The translations under genes were made by a program, and so were the position numbers. Source: Setomelanomma holmii (taxonomy: Eukaryota; Ascomycota; Dothideomycetes; Pleosporales; Phaeosphaeriaceae). From it: a stretch of DNA of 64,000 nt. Each line of letters begins with the position of its first letter. Within the stretch, counting starts at the first letter, position 1. Where the stretch lies: assembly GCA_010015745.1 (NCBI GenBank), contig ML978213.1:1-64000 (forward strand). Reading direction: 5' to 3'. Below the pieces are notes generated by a model. That model made no database searches. It was not told the origin of the DNA and saw only the letters and a program-made list of their open reading frames with translations. Positions 25,026 to 35,146 of the stretch are shown piece by piece.

Positions 25026-25576
25026 TGAGATGTAATTTACCCGAGCGTAGACTCATGTACAGCCTCAAAGACCTTTGTCAATGGTAGTCAAGCGTAGTGA
25101 AATGTTCTGGGGATATCCAGGCTTCTCTAAGATAGGAAAGCTGAAACTGAACGCCTGCCAAGGTCGATCCGAGCGGGCGCCATCATTTGCGGCACCTGTG
25201 GAAGGTCAAGACTCCCAGTTGAATGCAACCTTGCCGGAGATCCGCCAGAATTTGAAGGTGGTGTCGTCTGCAACCACGGATTCTACGGTCGCGGTGTGTG
25301 TGTTGGGTGGGTCTCCTAACGTATGAGAAAAATGGCGGTGATTTGGTGAAGATGGACAATGACGTCTCGAGAGCCCAGTCCCCTCATAGCATGTGACAAA
25401 GCTCAAAGTGTAATGGCAAAAACCATCAGTGTGCATTCTAATTGTATTAGGGCGTGGTGCTTAAGACAGTCATGAGTTGGGCAAGCTGAGAGGACTGTTG
25501 GGAGGGGCAAGAATATGTGGAGAAACGGTGAGATACCGTGGTTGCATTATACTAGTAGGAAGGGTAGGTATAAAAA
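25026..25576. other. Convergent 3' flanks
   Basis: Lies between the ends of the permease (plus) and promethin (minus) genes. No gene seen. The promethin frame would stay open to 25470 if its last intron were retained. Confidence 0.5.
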
Positions 25577-26397
25577 CTAGGCTTGAGGATGTGGAGCCTG
25601 TGATCGATGTCAGTCTCGTCTCCCAAGCCATCAAAGCAAAACTCACCACCACCTCGACCTTGATATCTAGCTTCTTCGCAAACTCCATCTGCCGTTTCTG
25701 CGTGCCTTCGGACCACTTTGACTCCCACTCATTCCCAGTCATATGCCCATCACCGCCCTGACGCGATGGATTACCACCACCTTCGTAATCCTGCAGACTA
25801 TCCCCACCCTGTGGGTCTTGTGTCTTGTCCATCTCCACCGGCCTCTCATCTTTGCCGTCAACCATCCAGTCCAGTCTGCCGCCTGTCAGCCCATGCAGTT
25901 TATCGCCTACTCTGGTGCCGCGCTTTGCTAGCGCCTCACCCTCGTTGAAGCGCTGCAGTAGCATGTATACTGCGAGACCCCAGAGGAAGAAGCACGTAGC
26001 TGCGCAGCTGGCGATGAACAGAGTGGGGACGAGGAAGAAGAGCGCGATGCCGACCACGAAGAAGGTGTATATGAAGGCGGATGTAATGGCAAACAAGAAC
26101 CCTGTTGCCAAGGAGATGAGGAACGTAGAGGTAGCGAAGACCAGGAATGCGAGGAGTGGGAAGCCGGTAAGGGCAGTTTGAAATAGAATGAACGTCTGCG
26201 AAGAGGTCAACTCACTTCTCTGCTTCTGAGTCTTCGTCAGGGCTTACGGCGAGTTTCGGATTGCGGTTTGCAAAGGCGCGGAGATCTTTCAGCTTCTCCT
26301 CGCGCTGGGCGGGCGGGAGGAGTCTATTCGTGGTCGATTGGAGCTGGGTGCCAACGTTGCCCGCTGCGCGTTGCGCATGAGTCATGAGGGCGGACAT
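25577..26397 (-). CDS. Promethin/LDAF1-like lipid-droplet protein
   Basis: Three exons, 26397-26248, 26195-25647 and 25597-25577, join in phase 0 through introns of 52 nt (GTAAGC...GCAG) and 49 nt (GTGAGT, branch CTGAC, CACAG), giving 239 residues. The N-terminus is soluble (MSALMTHAQRAAGNVG). Residues about 50-125 are an almost continuous hydrophobic stretch in two hairpins (ILFQTALTGFPLLAFLVFAT, FFVVGIALFFLVPTLFIASC), then FLWGLAVYMLLQRFNEGEAL. This is the promethin domain shared by animal LDAF1/TMEM159 and yeast Ldo16/Ldo45/Osw5, which work with seipin at ER-lipid-droplet contacts. The C-terminal tail is polar and Gly/Asp-rich. Retaining intron 2 would give a different, longer tail to 25470. 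Confidence 0.78.
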
Positions 26398-26718
26398 GGT
26401 GGTTTTGGTGTAGTGCAATTTGAGTGAGGTGGTTGAGATGTGGAGGACGGAAATGGTCAACTGGAATTGAGGCTAAGTAATGCGAGATTATACTTGGGAA
26501 CAACGGCGCATCGTAACCGCATGTTTGCAATAGTTTCTGAACACCCGCACCGACGCGGTAATCGCGTCGACGTCATTCGGGACGCGCTTCCGTGACCCTT
26601 CAAACCCCTGTCAACTGGCGGCCCTAAGCGAGCCTTACCGCCTGATTCTGCCAATTCGAGGTCGGAAAAAAGTTGAAACACGATGCCACGCACCACGAAA
26701 GCACAACGTCGTCACAAC
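26398..26718. promoter_or_regulatory. Divergent upstream region, promethin / RPA49
   Basis: Only 321 bases lie between opposite start codons, so core promoters and 5' UTRs must be compact or overlapping. No specific site identified. Confidence 0.45.
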
Positions 26719-28200
26719 ATGTCGGAAAAGAAGAGAAAGAGACACGAAGACGGAGCCGAGCGGCCGAAGAAGAAGGTCGTGATTGCGCAGGAGGGCGCTG
26801 TGAAGGTCGAAATGCTGCAGAATAAGGAAGTGCTAGGCCCATTGCTCGGTATGTGCATTCGTACACTTTGCAATCACAAAGAAGCTAACGGTAGCTCAGC
26901 TGCCACGCCTGGCCTCATATTTCCTCCAAGCATATTCTTCAGCCCATATAAGCGCACCAAGATCCTTCCAGAAGGCGCGACCCATACGCTACTGCTTCAA
27001 TCATCAGAACACCCCCGTCTGGACTACACCGCGGAGGAAGAGCGAGATGGAAGCTCAGAGAGCCAGCTCAAGGACTACATCGGTGTATTCGATCCTGCAA
27101 CGAAAAAGTTGCAATTAGTGCCGGTGAAGAGAGTCACAGTTCGCAGCACGTTACGGAGTGAAACAGAGGAGATGCGGGAAGAGCAGGAGAAGCTGGAAGC
27201 GCGACAAGCTACCATGATGGCCAAGAGGCACGCGCTTGCTGCCGAGTTCGGGTCGAAGAAGTCAAGAAAGGCGATTGAAGATATGACGTTGAACGCTATC
27301 CGAAGCGGTAACCCGACCGATCCTGCGTCGACCAGGAACGAAGGCGTGGCCGAGAACATCTTGAACAACATGACCACTGCAACCGGCACAATGCCAACGA
27401 AAGAAGACCTCGCAGCCGCCGTGGACAAATCCAAGCCTCGACCAACGCCGAACATGGCTGCGGAGTACCCGACCGACGTTTATCCAATCGAGACGGTTGT
27501 TGGCAGCGAGCTCATGACCATGATCGAGATCAAGTACTGGGTCGATGCCTCTGAGGCTGGACAGGGTGTCAGCGTGACCAGCAAATACGTCGCGAAGCGT
27601 ATCACAAGGCTTTCACGAAACAAGCAGATCCAGAAACTCAAGGTGCTACAATTCATATATCTCTGCATCAACTTTGCCGCAGCATTGTCGGGGCCTACAG
27701 GAAGACCAAAGAAGATTCCGCCAAAGGGCAAGCTTGAAGATATGATGGGTGATGATGCACCAGCAGGCTGTGTCATGGCGATCAGGCGAAAGTTTGCTGC
27801 TGAGGGGTAAGTCATGTCTGTGAAGATAAGCATCTCAAGTTGACTTGTATAGCTCGTTCGAGATGCCTCGATGGAACATCGACAATCTCATGACACACAT
27901 CGCAGCTGCATCGCTCATAGTGGACGACTTCGAAGTGGACGTCAACGACTTGCGCGATGACCTGAAGCTTGAGAATAAGGAGTAAGGGGTTTCAGATGGT
28001 TATCAAGAATAGATAGCTAACATCGTGATAGGATCAAAGCGTACTTTCAAGAGTTAGGCTGCAGAGTCAACAATCCGACAGCGACTGAACAAGCAAAATG
28101 GAAGTTGACAAAAGCCGAAGCGGTCAACCACAATATCGCGAAATTGAAGCTCCCATTACAATTTCCCAAGGTCGGTGGACCACGCAAGGGGAGGAGATAG
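26719..28200 (+). CDS. RPA49: RNA polymerase I subunit A49
   Basis: Four exons (26719-26848, 26900-27806, 27853-27981, 28032-28200) join in frame to about 444 residues. The basic MSEKKRKR start is followed by the dimerisation beta-barrel (after splicing, LLAATPGLIFPPSIFFSPYK) and a charged linker (EEMREEQEKLEARQATMMAK). The winged-helix region contains YPIETVV, RLSRNKQIQKLKVLQFIYLC and MPRWNIDNLMTHIAA. The C-terminal end, AKLKLPLQFPK, is the conserved A49 tail. A49 with A34.5 forms the built-in TFIIF/TFIIE-like module of Pol I in the nucleolus and supports rDNA initiation and elongation. An in-frame Met 12 codons upstream (26683) is a possible alternative start. MSEKKRKR was chosen because the family usually begins that way. 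Confidence 0.92.
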
Positions 28201-28662
28201 ATACCCAATCTCGAAGCAGCATAAACAGCAGCGATCGTCAAAGCAGAGAGCCATGTTCATCTTCATCGACCACTCCCATCCAATTCTTCATCTCAAGGTT
28301 CCAGTCTCCTCATGATGCGTGTTTGGGCGCAAAAGCTTAGCCTCGCCACCAAGCCCCGACCGCATCGACACCCACTACTCCACAGCACCAGTCCAAGTTA
28401 ACGTAGCAATTCCACAGGTCTCAAACCCAAATTTGCATACCACGATTCATGGACGCCATAGCTAGCTGCATCATCGACTTTCCAAAATGTCAATGTCGGA
28501 ATGGACCCTCATCATGACATCACGACCTCACCACCTTTGTGACGCACTCCATACGCGGCATACGCCATGACTGTACGCAGATGAGATCGATAGCAATATA
28601 TAACCACTAACCTGATCCTCTCCATTACAAGCACCATCTTATCCATCACAAAAATCAACCAC
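28201..28662. other. Intergenic, nothing recognised
   Basis: RPA49 3' flank and upstream region of the small GAIG-repeat gene. Confidence 0.5.
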
Positions 28663-29119
28663 ATGACCAAATCACTCAACCCCCTTGCTGAGCAATTGAC
28701 ACCCACATCCGCACAACAAACAAGCGCACAAGCTTCAAACACAGCAAGTATGACGGACAACACCACCGGTGCAGCGGATAGGCTAGGCGCAAACAAGGGC
28801 ACAAACGCCATTCCCCAGGGTGTACGTTCACCCATCCTCCACCAATACTCGACTCTCCACCCATGTCTACACATCTCATTAAAATCACCCCCTAATGTAC
28901 CCACAGAATCCCTCAATCCTCTCCTCGGCAGGCGCAATCGGCAAACAATTCAACCCCGACGGCGCACTAGGTCAAATACCCCAGGCCGTAGGCGGTCCCT
29001 TCAGCAAGGACGGCGCCATTGGAAGCCAGTTTGATGCGAGTAAGGATGGTATTGCGGGGCATGTAGAGCGTGCGGTAGATGGGCCGTCGAACCCGGCTGG
29101 GAGTGGGAAGAAGGCTTGA
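28663..29119 (+). CDS. Small GAIG-repeat protein, unknown function
   Basis: Exons 28663-28821 and 28907-29119 join in phase 0 (intron 85 nt, GTACGT...CACAG), giving 123 residues. After a Thr/Gln-rich N-terminus come TGAADRLGANKGTNAIPQG and then repeated short units of the type GAIGKQFNPDGALG, GGPFSKDGAIGSQFD. It is hydrophilic, with no signal peptide or TM segment. Similar small GAIG/KDGAIG-repeat proteins are widespread in filamentous ascomycetes, and I know of no established function. The start could instead be the Met at 28750 (MTDNTTGAAD), which fits the conserved part more tightly. Confidence 0.75.
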
Positions 29120-29582
29120 GCGTACTCGGCCCGGACGGAGTCGTTTTGGGAGAAACCACTCATGATTGTGGTAGCAGTATCATTGTACTATAGCCAAGAG
29201 GCAAATCACGAACTTCGTACTTGTGCTTTCTGTGCAATGATCACATAGATTCTTGATGTTTAATAGTTGTTGTGGGAAGAGCTTTTTCAGGCTAAGTTTT
29301 ATCCAAGCATTTCGATCTCATTGAAGACCTGAAGAGGTTTACCCGTGGAGCATCAAACATGTCTGTTCAACCCAGCACTTTTACACACAATTACGCTCGT
29401 TCCAGAACCGGACAGACACCAACCAATGACGTGCTGAAGATTATGTAAGGCATCCCACCCGCCGATTCCCCAAATGCCACCTTTGCCCCAATTTCCTGAC
29501 TTCTCCAGGTAGCAACTGCTGATCCTCGCCCAACACAAGCTACAAAACACAGCACCACGCTCATTCACAGCTTTAGTCAATC
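29120..29582. other. Intergenic, nothing recognised
   Basis: Flanks of the small GAIG-repeat gene and the Derlin gene, with no open frame of note. Confidence 0.5.
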
Positions 29583-30866
29583 ATGGATGTCTTTTGGACA
29601 CTTCCGCCGGTTACGAGGTAAGCTCGCAAACGCCGATACTCCCTCGCATCCACCCGCATGCTTTCCTCCACCCATCCACAGCAGAGCTTGGCAGCTCTTG
29701 CCTACTTCGAACCACATCTGACAGCTCTCCCGCAGGACAATCACCGCCCTCGCAGTCGTGGTATCAGCTGCAGGCTACGGCGGCATCATCAGCCTCAGTC
29801 AATATGTATTCTACAGCCCATACGTTTTCACGACGAAGATCTGGCCACAGCTCTGGCGCATTGGCACGGCATTTCTTATAACCAAACCGAAGTTTGCGAT
29901 CCTACTTGATCCATACTTCTTGTATCAGTATGGCAGCGCCATTGAGCGCGAGTCGGCGAGGTTCGCGCAGCCGGGCGATTTCTTCACGTATACTGCGTTT
30001 GTTGCGTCGGTGATAGTCGTGAGTACCCAGGTCACCTTTCTGTCCAGTTTCGTTCTTGTTTGCACATGTTGCAATTGTTCTGCACACGACGCATCGACTC
30101 ACGTCTGCGTACGCCGATACCTCGAAATATCTGCCCGCCCAGCCTGCAACTCTAGCTGAAGCGGTTCCTGGAATCGAGGGAGAGTACCCTTGCACATCAC
30201 GCAGTTCCGTCATTCGCATAATCCAAAAAGGGACTTGCGCGGTGTTGTGAGCATGGTGGGATCGTCATTATAGGTAGCTTTTGTGGACTAGCAATTCCAC
30301 TGGGCGGTTATGGCTCCCTACATACCAATCCATTGCTAAGAGCTTCGTCACGATCATGGCAGAGAACGGTTGCTGACAGGACCAAGGCACTTGCAGGATA
30401 CGGGCTGAATACCTACACGTTCCTTCCCGCGCTTTCGCTCGCGTACGCATACACCTTCGCCCAAGACAACCCGACGCGTCAGGTCAGCTTCTTCATCGTC
30501 AACTTCGATTCCAAATACCTTCCCTTCGCCCTGCTCTTCATGACCTTTATCATCGACGGTCCTGAATCCGCATTCGCACAACTCACTGGTCTTGTCGCTG
30601 CTCATCTGTACGACTTCTTAACAAGGATATGGCCGACGTTCGGTGGTGGAAGGAATTATATTTTCACCCCCCAGATTGTCAAACAGTGGTTTGGTGCTGG
30701 GCCGGGCACGGTGCAGAACAGAGGGTATGGTTACGCGGTACAAGGACGAGGTAGGGCAACTGGGACAGGTGCTGGAGCGCCTGATGCGGCGGCTTCGGGG
30801 AGGAGCACTGGTGTGAGTAACACGTGGGGTAGCGTTGGACCTGGTCGTAGGTTGGGTGGTGAATAG
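29583..30866 (+). CDS. DER1: Derlin-family ERAD protein
   Basis: Exon 1 (29583-29617, MDVFWTLPPVTR) joins exon 2 (29736-30018) in phase 2. Exon 2 carries RTITALAVVVSAAGYGGIIS, LWRIGTAFLITKPKFAILLDPYFLYQYGS and FFTYTAFVASVIV, the first TM half of Derlins (the W-R-x-x-T-x-F motif is visible). The last exon (best acceptor gives 30363-30866) continues GYGLNTYTFLPALSLAYAYTFAQDNPTRQ and ends the domain with LVAAHLYDFLTRIWPTFGGG. A Gly/Arg-rich cytosolic tail follows. Derlins are rhomboid-like pseudoproteases forming the Hrd1 retrotranslocation channel in the ER. The second intron (30019-30362, 344 nt) is long for this genome and its acceptor is uncertain. Total about 273 residues. UFD1, acting downstream in the same pathway, lies 4 kb away. 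Confidence 0.85.
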
Positions 30867-31569
30867 CACAGCTTGGCGTAGTTCTCTGCCTTCACTTAGA
30901 CACACTCAGATTTGTTAGGGATTTACCCTAAAATACGAGTATGTGAGAAAACAATCAAAATATCTGTCACTCGAGCATCTACAGGTCATACTCAAGCGTC
31001 TAGGAACCTGACTCAAACATTCACAGGCTACATTCGGGTATGTTTAGACCTCACACAAGCATCTACAGACTATACTCCAGCATTTTCAGACCTCACTCGA
31101 GCATTCTTAAGTTACACTCGCTAAAAGCATGCCACATCCGTCGAAGGGCGATTATAGTATAATTTGAGTAAACAGCATCCTGCATATCTTCACGACCTTT
31201 GTCGACACCAAAGACAGGGTCCATAAGCCCTCGAAGGCTTCCAAGACAGAAGGATTGTCGTTACAGCACCCGTCGAATGATTCAGGCCTCACCTTGCCCC
31301 GAAAATAAAGACTACGTGAAGTCGGTCACGAGTCTTGGGATTCGCGGGTGAGGTCAAGAATTCTCGACCAAACGCTCTGAGACAGTCGAGTGCATTTGAG
31401 AACAATTCGTGCAGGCATACTACTTTTGTTGCCCGCGGAAGTCACTCCACGCAAACGCCAACATCCTTGCACATCGTCCGTGCTTCCATGCTGCACTTTG
31501 ACATCACCTCATCGACTTCTTGAATTTCATGATTGCATTTCTTGACATTGAAGTTTTCAGGCGACAACG
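30867..31569. other. Intergenic with a 21-bp minisatellite
   Basis: Holds the 21-bp tandem array at 30966-31121. The rest, including 31122-31569, shows no supportable gene. A 62-codon frame at 31335-31523 has no family signature. Confidence 0.5.
30966..31121 (+). repeat. Degenerate 21-bp tandem repeat (7.4 units)
   Basis: Units start at 30966, 30987, 31008, 31029, 31050, 31071, 31092 and 31113, with no length change between units. Rough consensus: YTCACTCRAGCATYTACAGAC. Because 21 is divisible by 3, one frame (30912-31124) stays open and reads seven-residue units such as LTQASTD, YTPAFSD, LTRAFLS. Nothing else supports translation, so it is listed as a minisatellite. Confidence 0.85.
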
Positions 31570-32292
31570 ATGATTCGAAAACATGGAACGTTAGAGAACG
31601 ACGACGAGACGAATCAGGCGGCGTGGGAGGCAGCGAAGGGTGCAGCTTGGGGAGGGACGAAGGTAAGACATAATTGCGCTCAATTCAAGGTGGCGGAACT
31701 CTTTTTTTTTTGATATTCCGGTCTTTTTGTCGAGTCTATTGGCTCCGTTGCAATATCATAAAGGACATCATGTCTCGATACTTTTCCTATCCTTACGTCA
31801 TGCATGGTTATATTCGCAATGAGAATATACACCTCCATCTTCGATATCTTAAACCCGACAATATTGCACTCTCTCGCATCTTTGTCTTTCATAGGTTCTA
31901 CCAAACGATGAAAAACAATTACTGACTTTCTATAGTGGGGCGCTGCATTCGCTATCTTTGGTGGCGTCGCATACGCGGTATCACCGCTCTATCGAGGCCT
32001 TACAGTGCAGTTCAAAACGTAAGTCATCGCTCTGTCTCTCAATCACCCGACACCATCCCTCAAAAGCTTAGCATTAACTCTTGTCAGGTACATTCAAATG
32101 TCCGGCATGATCGTTGGCGGCTATCTCGAAGCGGAGCGACGCATGTATCTTTATCAATACAACATCCGCCATCAAAGGAGAATAGCACGTGATACCGAAA
32201 TTTGGCGGAGGTATGAGGAGGACTATGAAGAGCGAGGGACGCCGGGGGTAGGTGCAGAGAGCAACGTGCATCGAAAAGGGCCAGGTGCATGA
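31570..32292 (+). CDS. Small conserved fungal membrane-associated protein
   Basis: Exons 31570-31662, 31936-32018 and 32088-32292 join cleanly to 126 residues. Intron 1 is 273 nt, intron 2 is 69 nt. The N-terminus is an Ala/Gly/Trp amphipathic stretch (AAWEAAKGAAWGGTK), followed by a moderately hydrophobic segment (about 32-58, WGAAFAIFGGVAYAVSPLYR), the motif LTVQFKTYIQMSGMIVGG spanning the second junction, and a basic coiled C-terminus (IRHQRRIARDTEIWRRYEED). The pattern is common to a small single-domain family in filamentous ascomycetes. Location (mitochondrial or ER membrane) and function are unknown. Junction consensus and the conserved QMSGMI block support a real gene. Confidence 0.72.
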
Positions 32293-32707
32293 TTGACGCA
32301 GGGTCAAGGTGGTTTGGGCATTTCGGTTTAGGTGGGCTTGATGCTTGGGACGGGTAGAGGATAGAGGACAGACTTTTAGATGGGGCACTTTTGTACAATA
32401 CATCACGGCTTCGATGAGTAAATCAATTTCTCTCTCACCAATCCACAAAAAATACTCTATATTCCAAGATTTCCAAGTGCACGCTGCCCGGTATCCTCTC
32501 GATCCGACTTCACCACTGATACTCATACTGTTACTCACCCATGTTCTCTCAGTACTCATCGATCTCGGACACGGGGAATCCGAATATATAAGTCCTACTC
32601 ATCCACGTCGCCCTCCCTGTTCCTTTCCACTACACTCCGCGTATCTTCCACCCGGATTCCAGATTTAGATCGTAACATCCTCCTCCAAGAAGCCAACCCT
32701 ACTGAAC
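32293..32707. other. Intergenic, nothing recognised
   Basis: 3' flank of the small membrane-protein gene and upstream region of the basic SANT-like gene. Confidence 0.5.
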
Positions 32708-33396
32708 ATGCCTCCCAAAAAGTCGAAGGCAACCAACGGCGACGGTGAAGAGGCCGGTGGTGTAAGTCTCCAACCCTCGGACCCATCTAGGACCACCTAA
32801 CAGACCAAAGGCATTTCGCTGGACTCTCGAGAACGAGCGCAAGGTACCCATACCCGCCTACCACTAATCCTCCTTTACACTAACCGATATACCCAGCTCC
32901 TCATCCTAACCAAAGGCCGCTACCTCACAAGCGAAGACTACGAGCGCCTCCTCACCGTCTTTCCCGGTCCGTCCCTCCCCAGAACAACCCTTGAATTCAT
33001 ACCGCCTTCGCTTTCACATTCTATTCCTCTTTCTCATACCACACCCTCTTCCTCCCCGATCACGCATTTCCTTCCCCCGGTACGGACGAACTGACGTCGA
33101 ATACAGGCACGAATCTCAACGGCGTTAAAATCAAGTGCTCGCGATTCCGGGTCGAGCAGCGCAACATGTATGAGGAGCTTGGTTGGACTTTGCCTGAGGG
33201 CGGCGCAGGGCATTCGGGTACTAAGCGCAAGAAGATGGGTGTGTCTAAGGGAGATGATGGGGATGAGGAGAAGGGGGGTCCGACGAAGAAGCCGCGCGCT
33301 AAGAAGGCTGGTGGCAAGAAAGACGGGAAGAAGGCCAGTGGGGAGGAGGAAGAGGTGGCTGAGAATGAATTGGGTGGAAGTGTCAAGCAGGAGTAG
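32708..33396 (+). CDS. Small basic SANT-like nuclear protein
   Basis: Four exons (32708-32761, 32811-32843, 32897-32966, 33107-33396) join in frame to 148 residues. The basic MPPKKSKATNGDGEE start is followed by a helical block assembled from three exons (AFRWTLENERK, LLILTKGRYLTSEDYERLL, TNLNGVKIKCSRFRVEQRNM). It resembles the small Myb/SANT-like proteins abundant in dothideomycetes (W...DRKLL...L). The C-terminus is a Lys-rich and Glu-rich tail with nuclear-localisation-like clusters (KKPRAKKAGGKK). Probably a chromatin or DNA-binding protein. The target is unknown. It is tail-to-tail with UFD1, 257 bases apart. Confidence 0.7.
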
Positions 33397-33653
33397 GTTG
33401 ATGGTGAGGTTTGAGGATTTGGGTGAACGGGTAGCCTAGAGTCATCCAGGACATTTTGGGCCCGTCACGGTTGGCTTGGGATGCAACCATCAAATGCATG
33501 TATCAGGGTTATCTACCCTAACGTGGCAATTTGTAATGCCTCTCCAACGCCTTGGTCCCGTGGCCATGTTGGCTCTTGGCTCTTGATGTACGCCATGCAA
33601 TGCTTCCCGTTTCCTCGTTTGTCTTTCTCTGCTGGCTATCGTGTCTAGATCGC

Positions 33654-34839
33654 CTACTTGTCTCCCTTCTTCTTTCGTAGAGTCTGACCCGCACCTTCGA
33701 AGTGTTTTGACTCTTTCTGCTCGCCTTCCTCCTCTTTGCCCTTCAACGGCTTGATCTCGTATCCAAAGAACAACTTTCCGGGTAGCAGCCTGAGTGGTTG
33801 TGGGCCATTGGTGCGCCGAATTGTCGGTGGCGGGTTTGTGGACTGTCCAGCAACTGGCGTTGACGCCTGTGGAGTGGGTGCCTTACTACCCTTCTTTGCC
33901 AACTTGTGGCCAGTGGTGAGGAAGTTAGAAGACGTCGCTTTCGCACCAGCCGCGGCTGTCGTTGAAGAAGGTGCAATCGCAGCGTAGTTGATCGCTTGTG
34001 CCATGCTGCCGTGCGAGTGTAGCGTTCCGCCCTTGCCCGCCATAACGCCCTTCCCACTTCGTGATGTGCTAGTCCCGCTCGTCTTTTGTGGTTCTTGGTA
34101 TCCTACTGGCGGTGCGAAGTCTACTGACAAATCGGTCTCGAGCGTGCAGATGGCTTTGCTAGCGTGTTCTGGCTTCGTCTCCAGGACCGCTATGCTGTAT
34201 ACATTGTCGTTGTACGCGAATGTGAAGATGTCGCCCTTAGTGAGACATGAGAAGTTCCGGAAAGCGTTCTCAAGCACGGCTTTAGGGTCTGAAATATCGA
34301 GGAAGGAGGGGTCTTGTGGTTGTAGCTTGATGAATGTGCCCAGTGGTAGATCGGTCGACTTGACTTGTAAGAGGTCGCCAGGTTCTAGTAGCAGTGTTTC
34401 CATGAGCTGGCAACAGGTCAGTAGATAGATTGGTCATTCGCGACAAACTAAAGTACATGTGACGTACCCAGTATGGCAGATAGATCTTGCCCTCCTCTGC
34501 AATGAACTCCAGCACACCAGCATGTGTCTTCCTTCCATCCTGCTTGCCATTTATGAGCTCGAAGAGCATGGGATATGTTATGTGCAGGCGGGTGAGCTTG
34601 TCGAGAGCGCTGGGAGGGAGGAACACTTTGCCGCCGTGGTTTGCCTCTTCGCGCTCTGGGCCAGGCAACATAGCGATGGGATAGCAACGGAAGTACTCGT
34701 CGAACCGCCGCGGTGCGCCGCCGCGCCGAAGAGCCTGGTACATGGCCATCGGGTCGTCCTCGTTGTAGAAGCCGGGGTTGAACTGCATGTTGTGAGTTGA
34801 GGTGTTGATGCTTGAGCGGTGGTGGGGCGCTCTTACCAT
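33654..34839 (-). CDS. UFD1: UFD1, ubiquitin-fusion-degradation cofactor of Cdc48
   Basis: The protein has the complete Ufd1 double-psi-barrel domain: RRFDEYFRCYPIAML, GKVFLPPSALDKLTRLHITY, PMLFELINGK, THAGVLEFIAEEGKIYLPYW joined by splicing (intron 34407-34467) to LMETLLLEPGDLLQV, then DFAPPVGYQEP. The C-terminal part carries the Npl4/Cdc48-binding stretch ending RRTNGPQPLRLLPGKLFFGYE. UFD1-NPL4 recruits Cdc48 to polyubiquitinated clients in ERAD. Length is about 356 residues, normal for fungi. The ATG at 34839 has a strong context (CCACCATGG) and is followed directly by GTAAGA. A 54-nt intron ending at ATGCAG (34783) would leave an exon that is just the start codon. Because 54 is divisible by 3, the unspliced frame is also open, and an ATG at 34788 is a third option. 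Confidence 0.92.
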
Positions 34840-35146
34840 GGTGGCGAGAGGTCTCTTTTAGGAAGCTGCAAAGGTGAGTGACAGCTTCAGTTGATATCGA
34901 TCCGGAAGGTGACAGGTAATAGTAGTGTAGAATCAGAGACGAATGGATCAGCATGGAATGACGATGGTAAGGTACTAGGTAACGCTACGGGAGTTTGCTT
35001 GTGCCGTTCGCGCAAGCCCACTGCGGACCACCGAAGAGAGGCCCCTGCTCAAGCTCCAAATAATAATCTCCGTAGACGTCACTGCCCGATTCTCCCACCA
35101 ACATCGTCGTTCACTAATACATTCACTCTTTCCGCCGTCGCCGAGC
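34840..35146. promoter_or_regulatory. Divergent upstream region, UFD1 / LIN1
   Basis: 307 bases between outward-facing start codons form a compact bidirectional promoter. No named element identified. Confidence 0.5.

Noticed and set aside
26180..26260. 20-nt intron (GTGAGT...GCAG) in the promethin gene
   Set aside because: Too short and out of frame. A 52-nt intron from an upstream GTAAGC gives an in-frame join into the first membrane helix.
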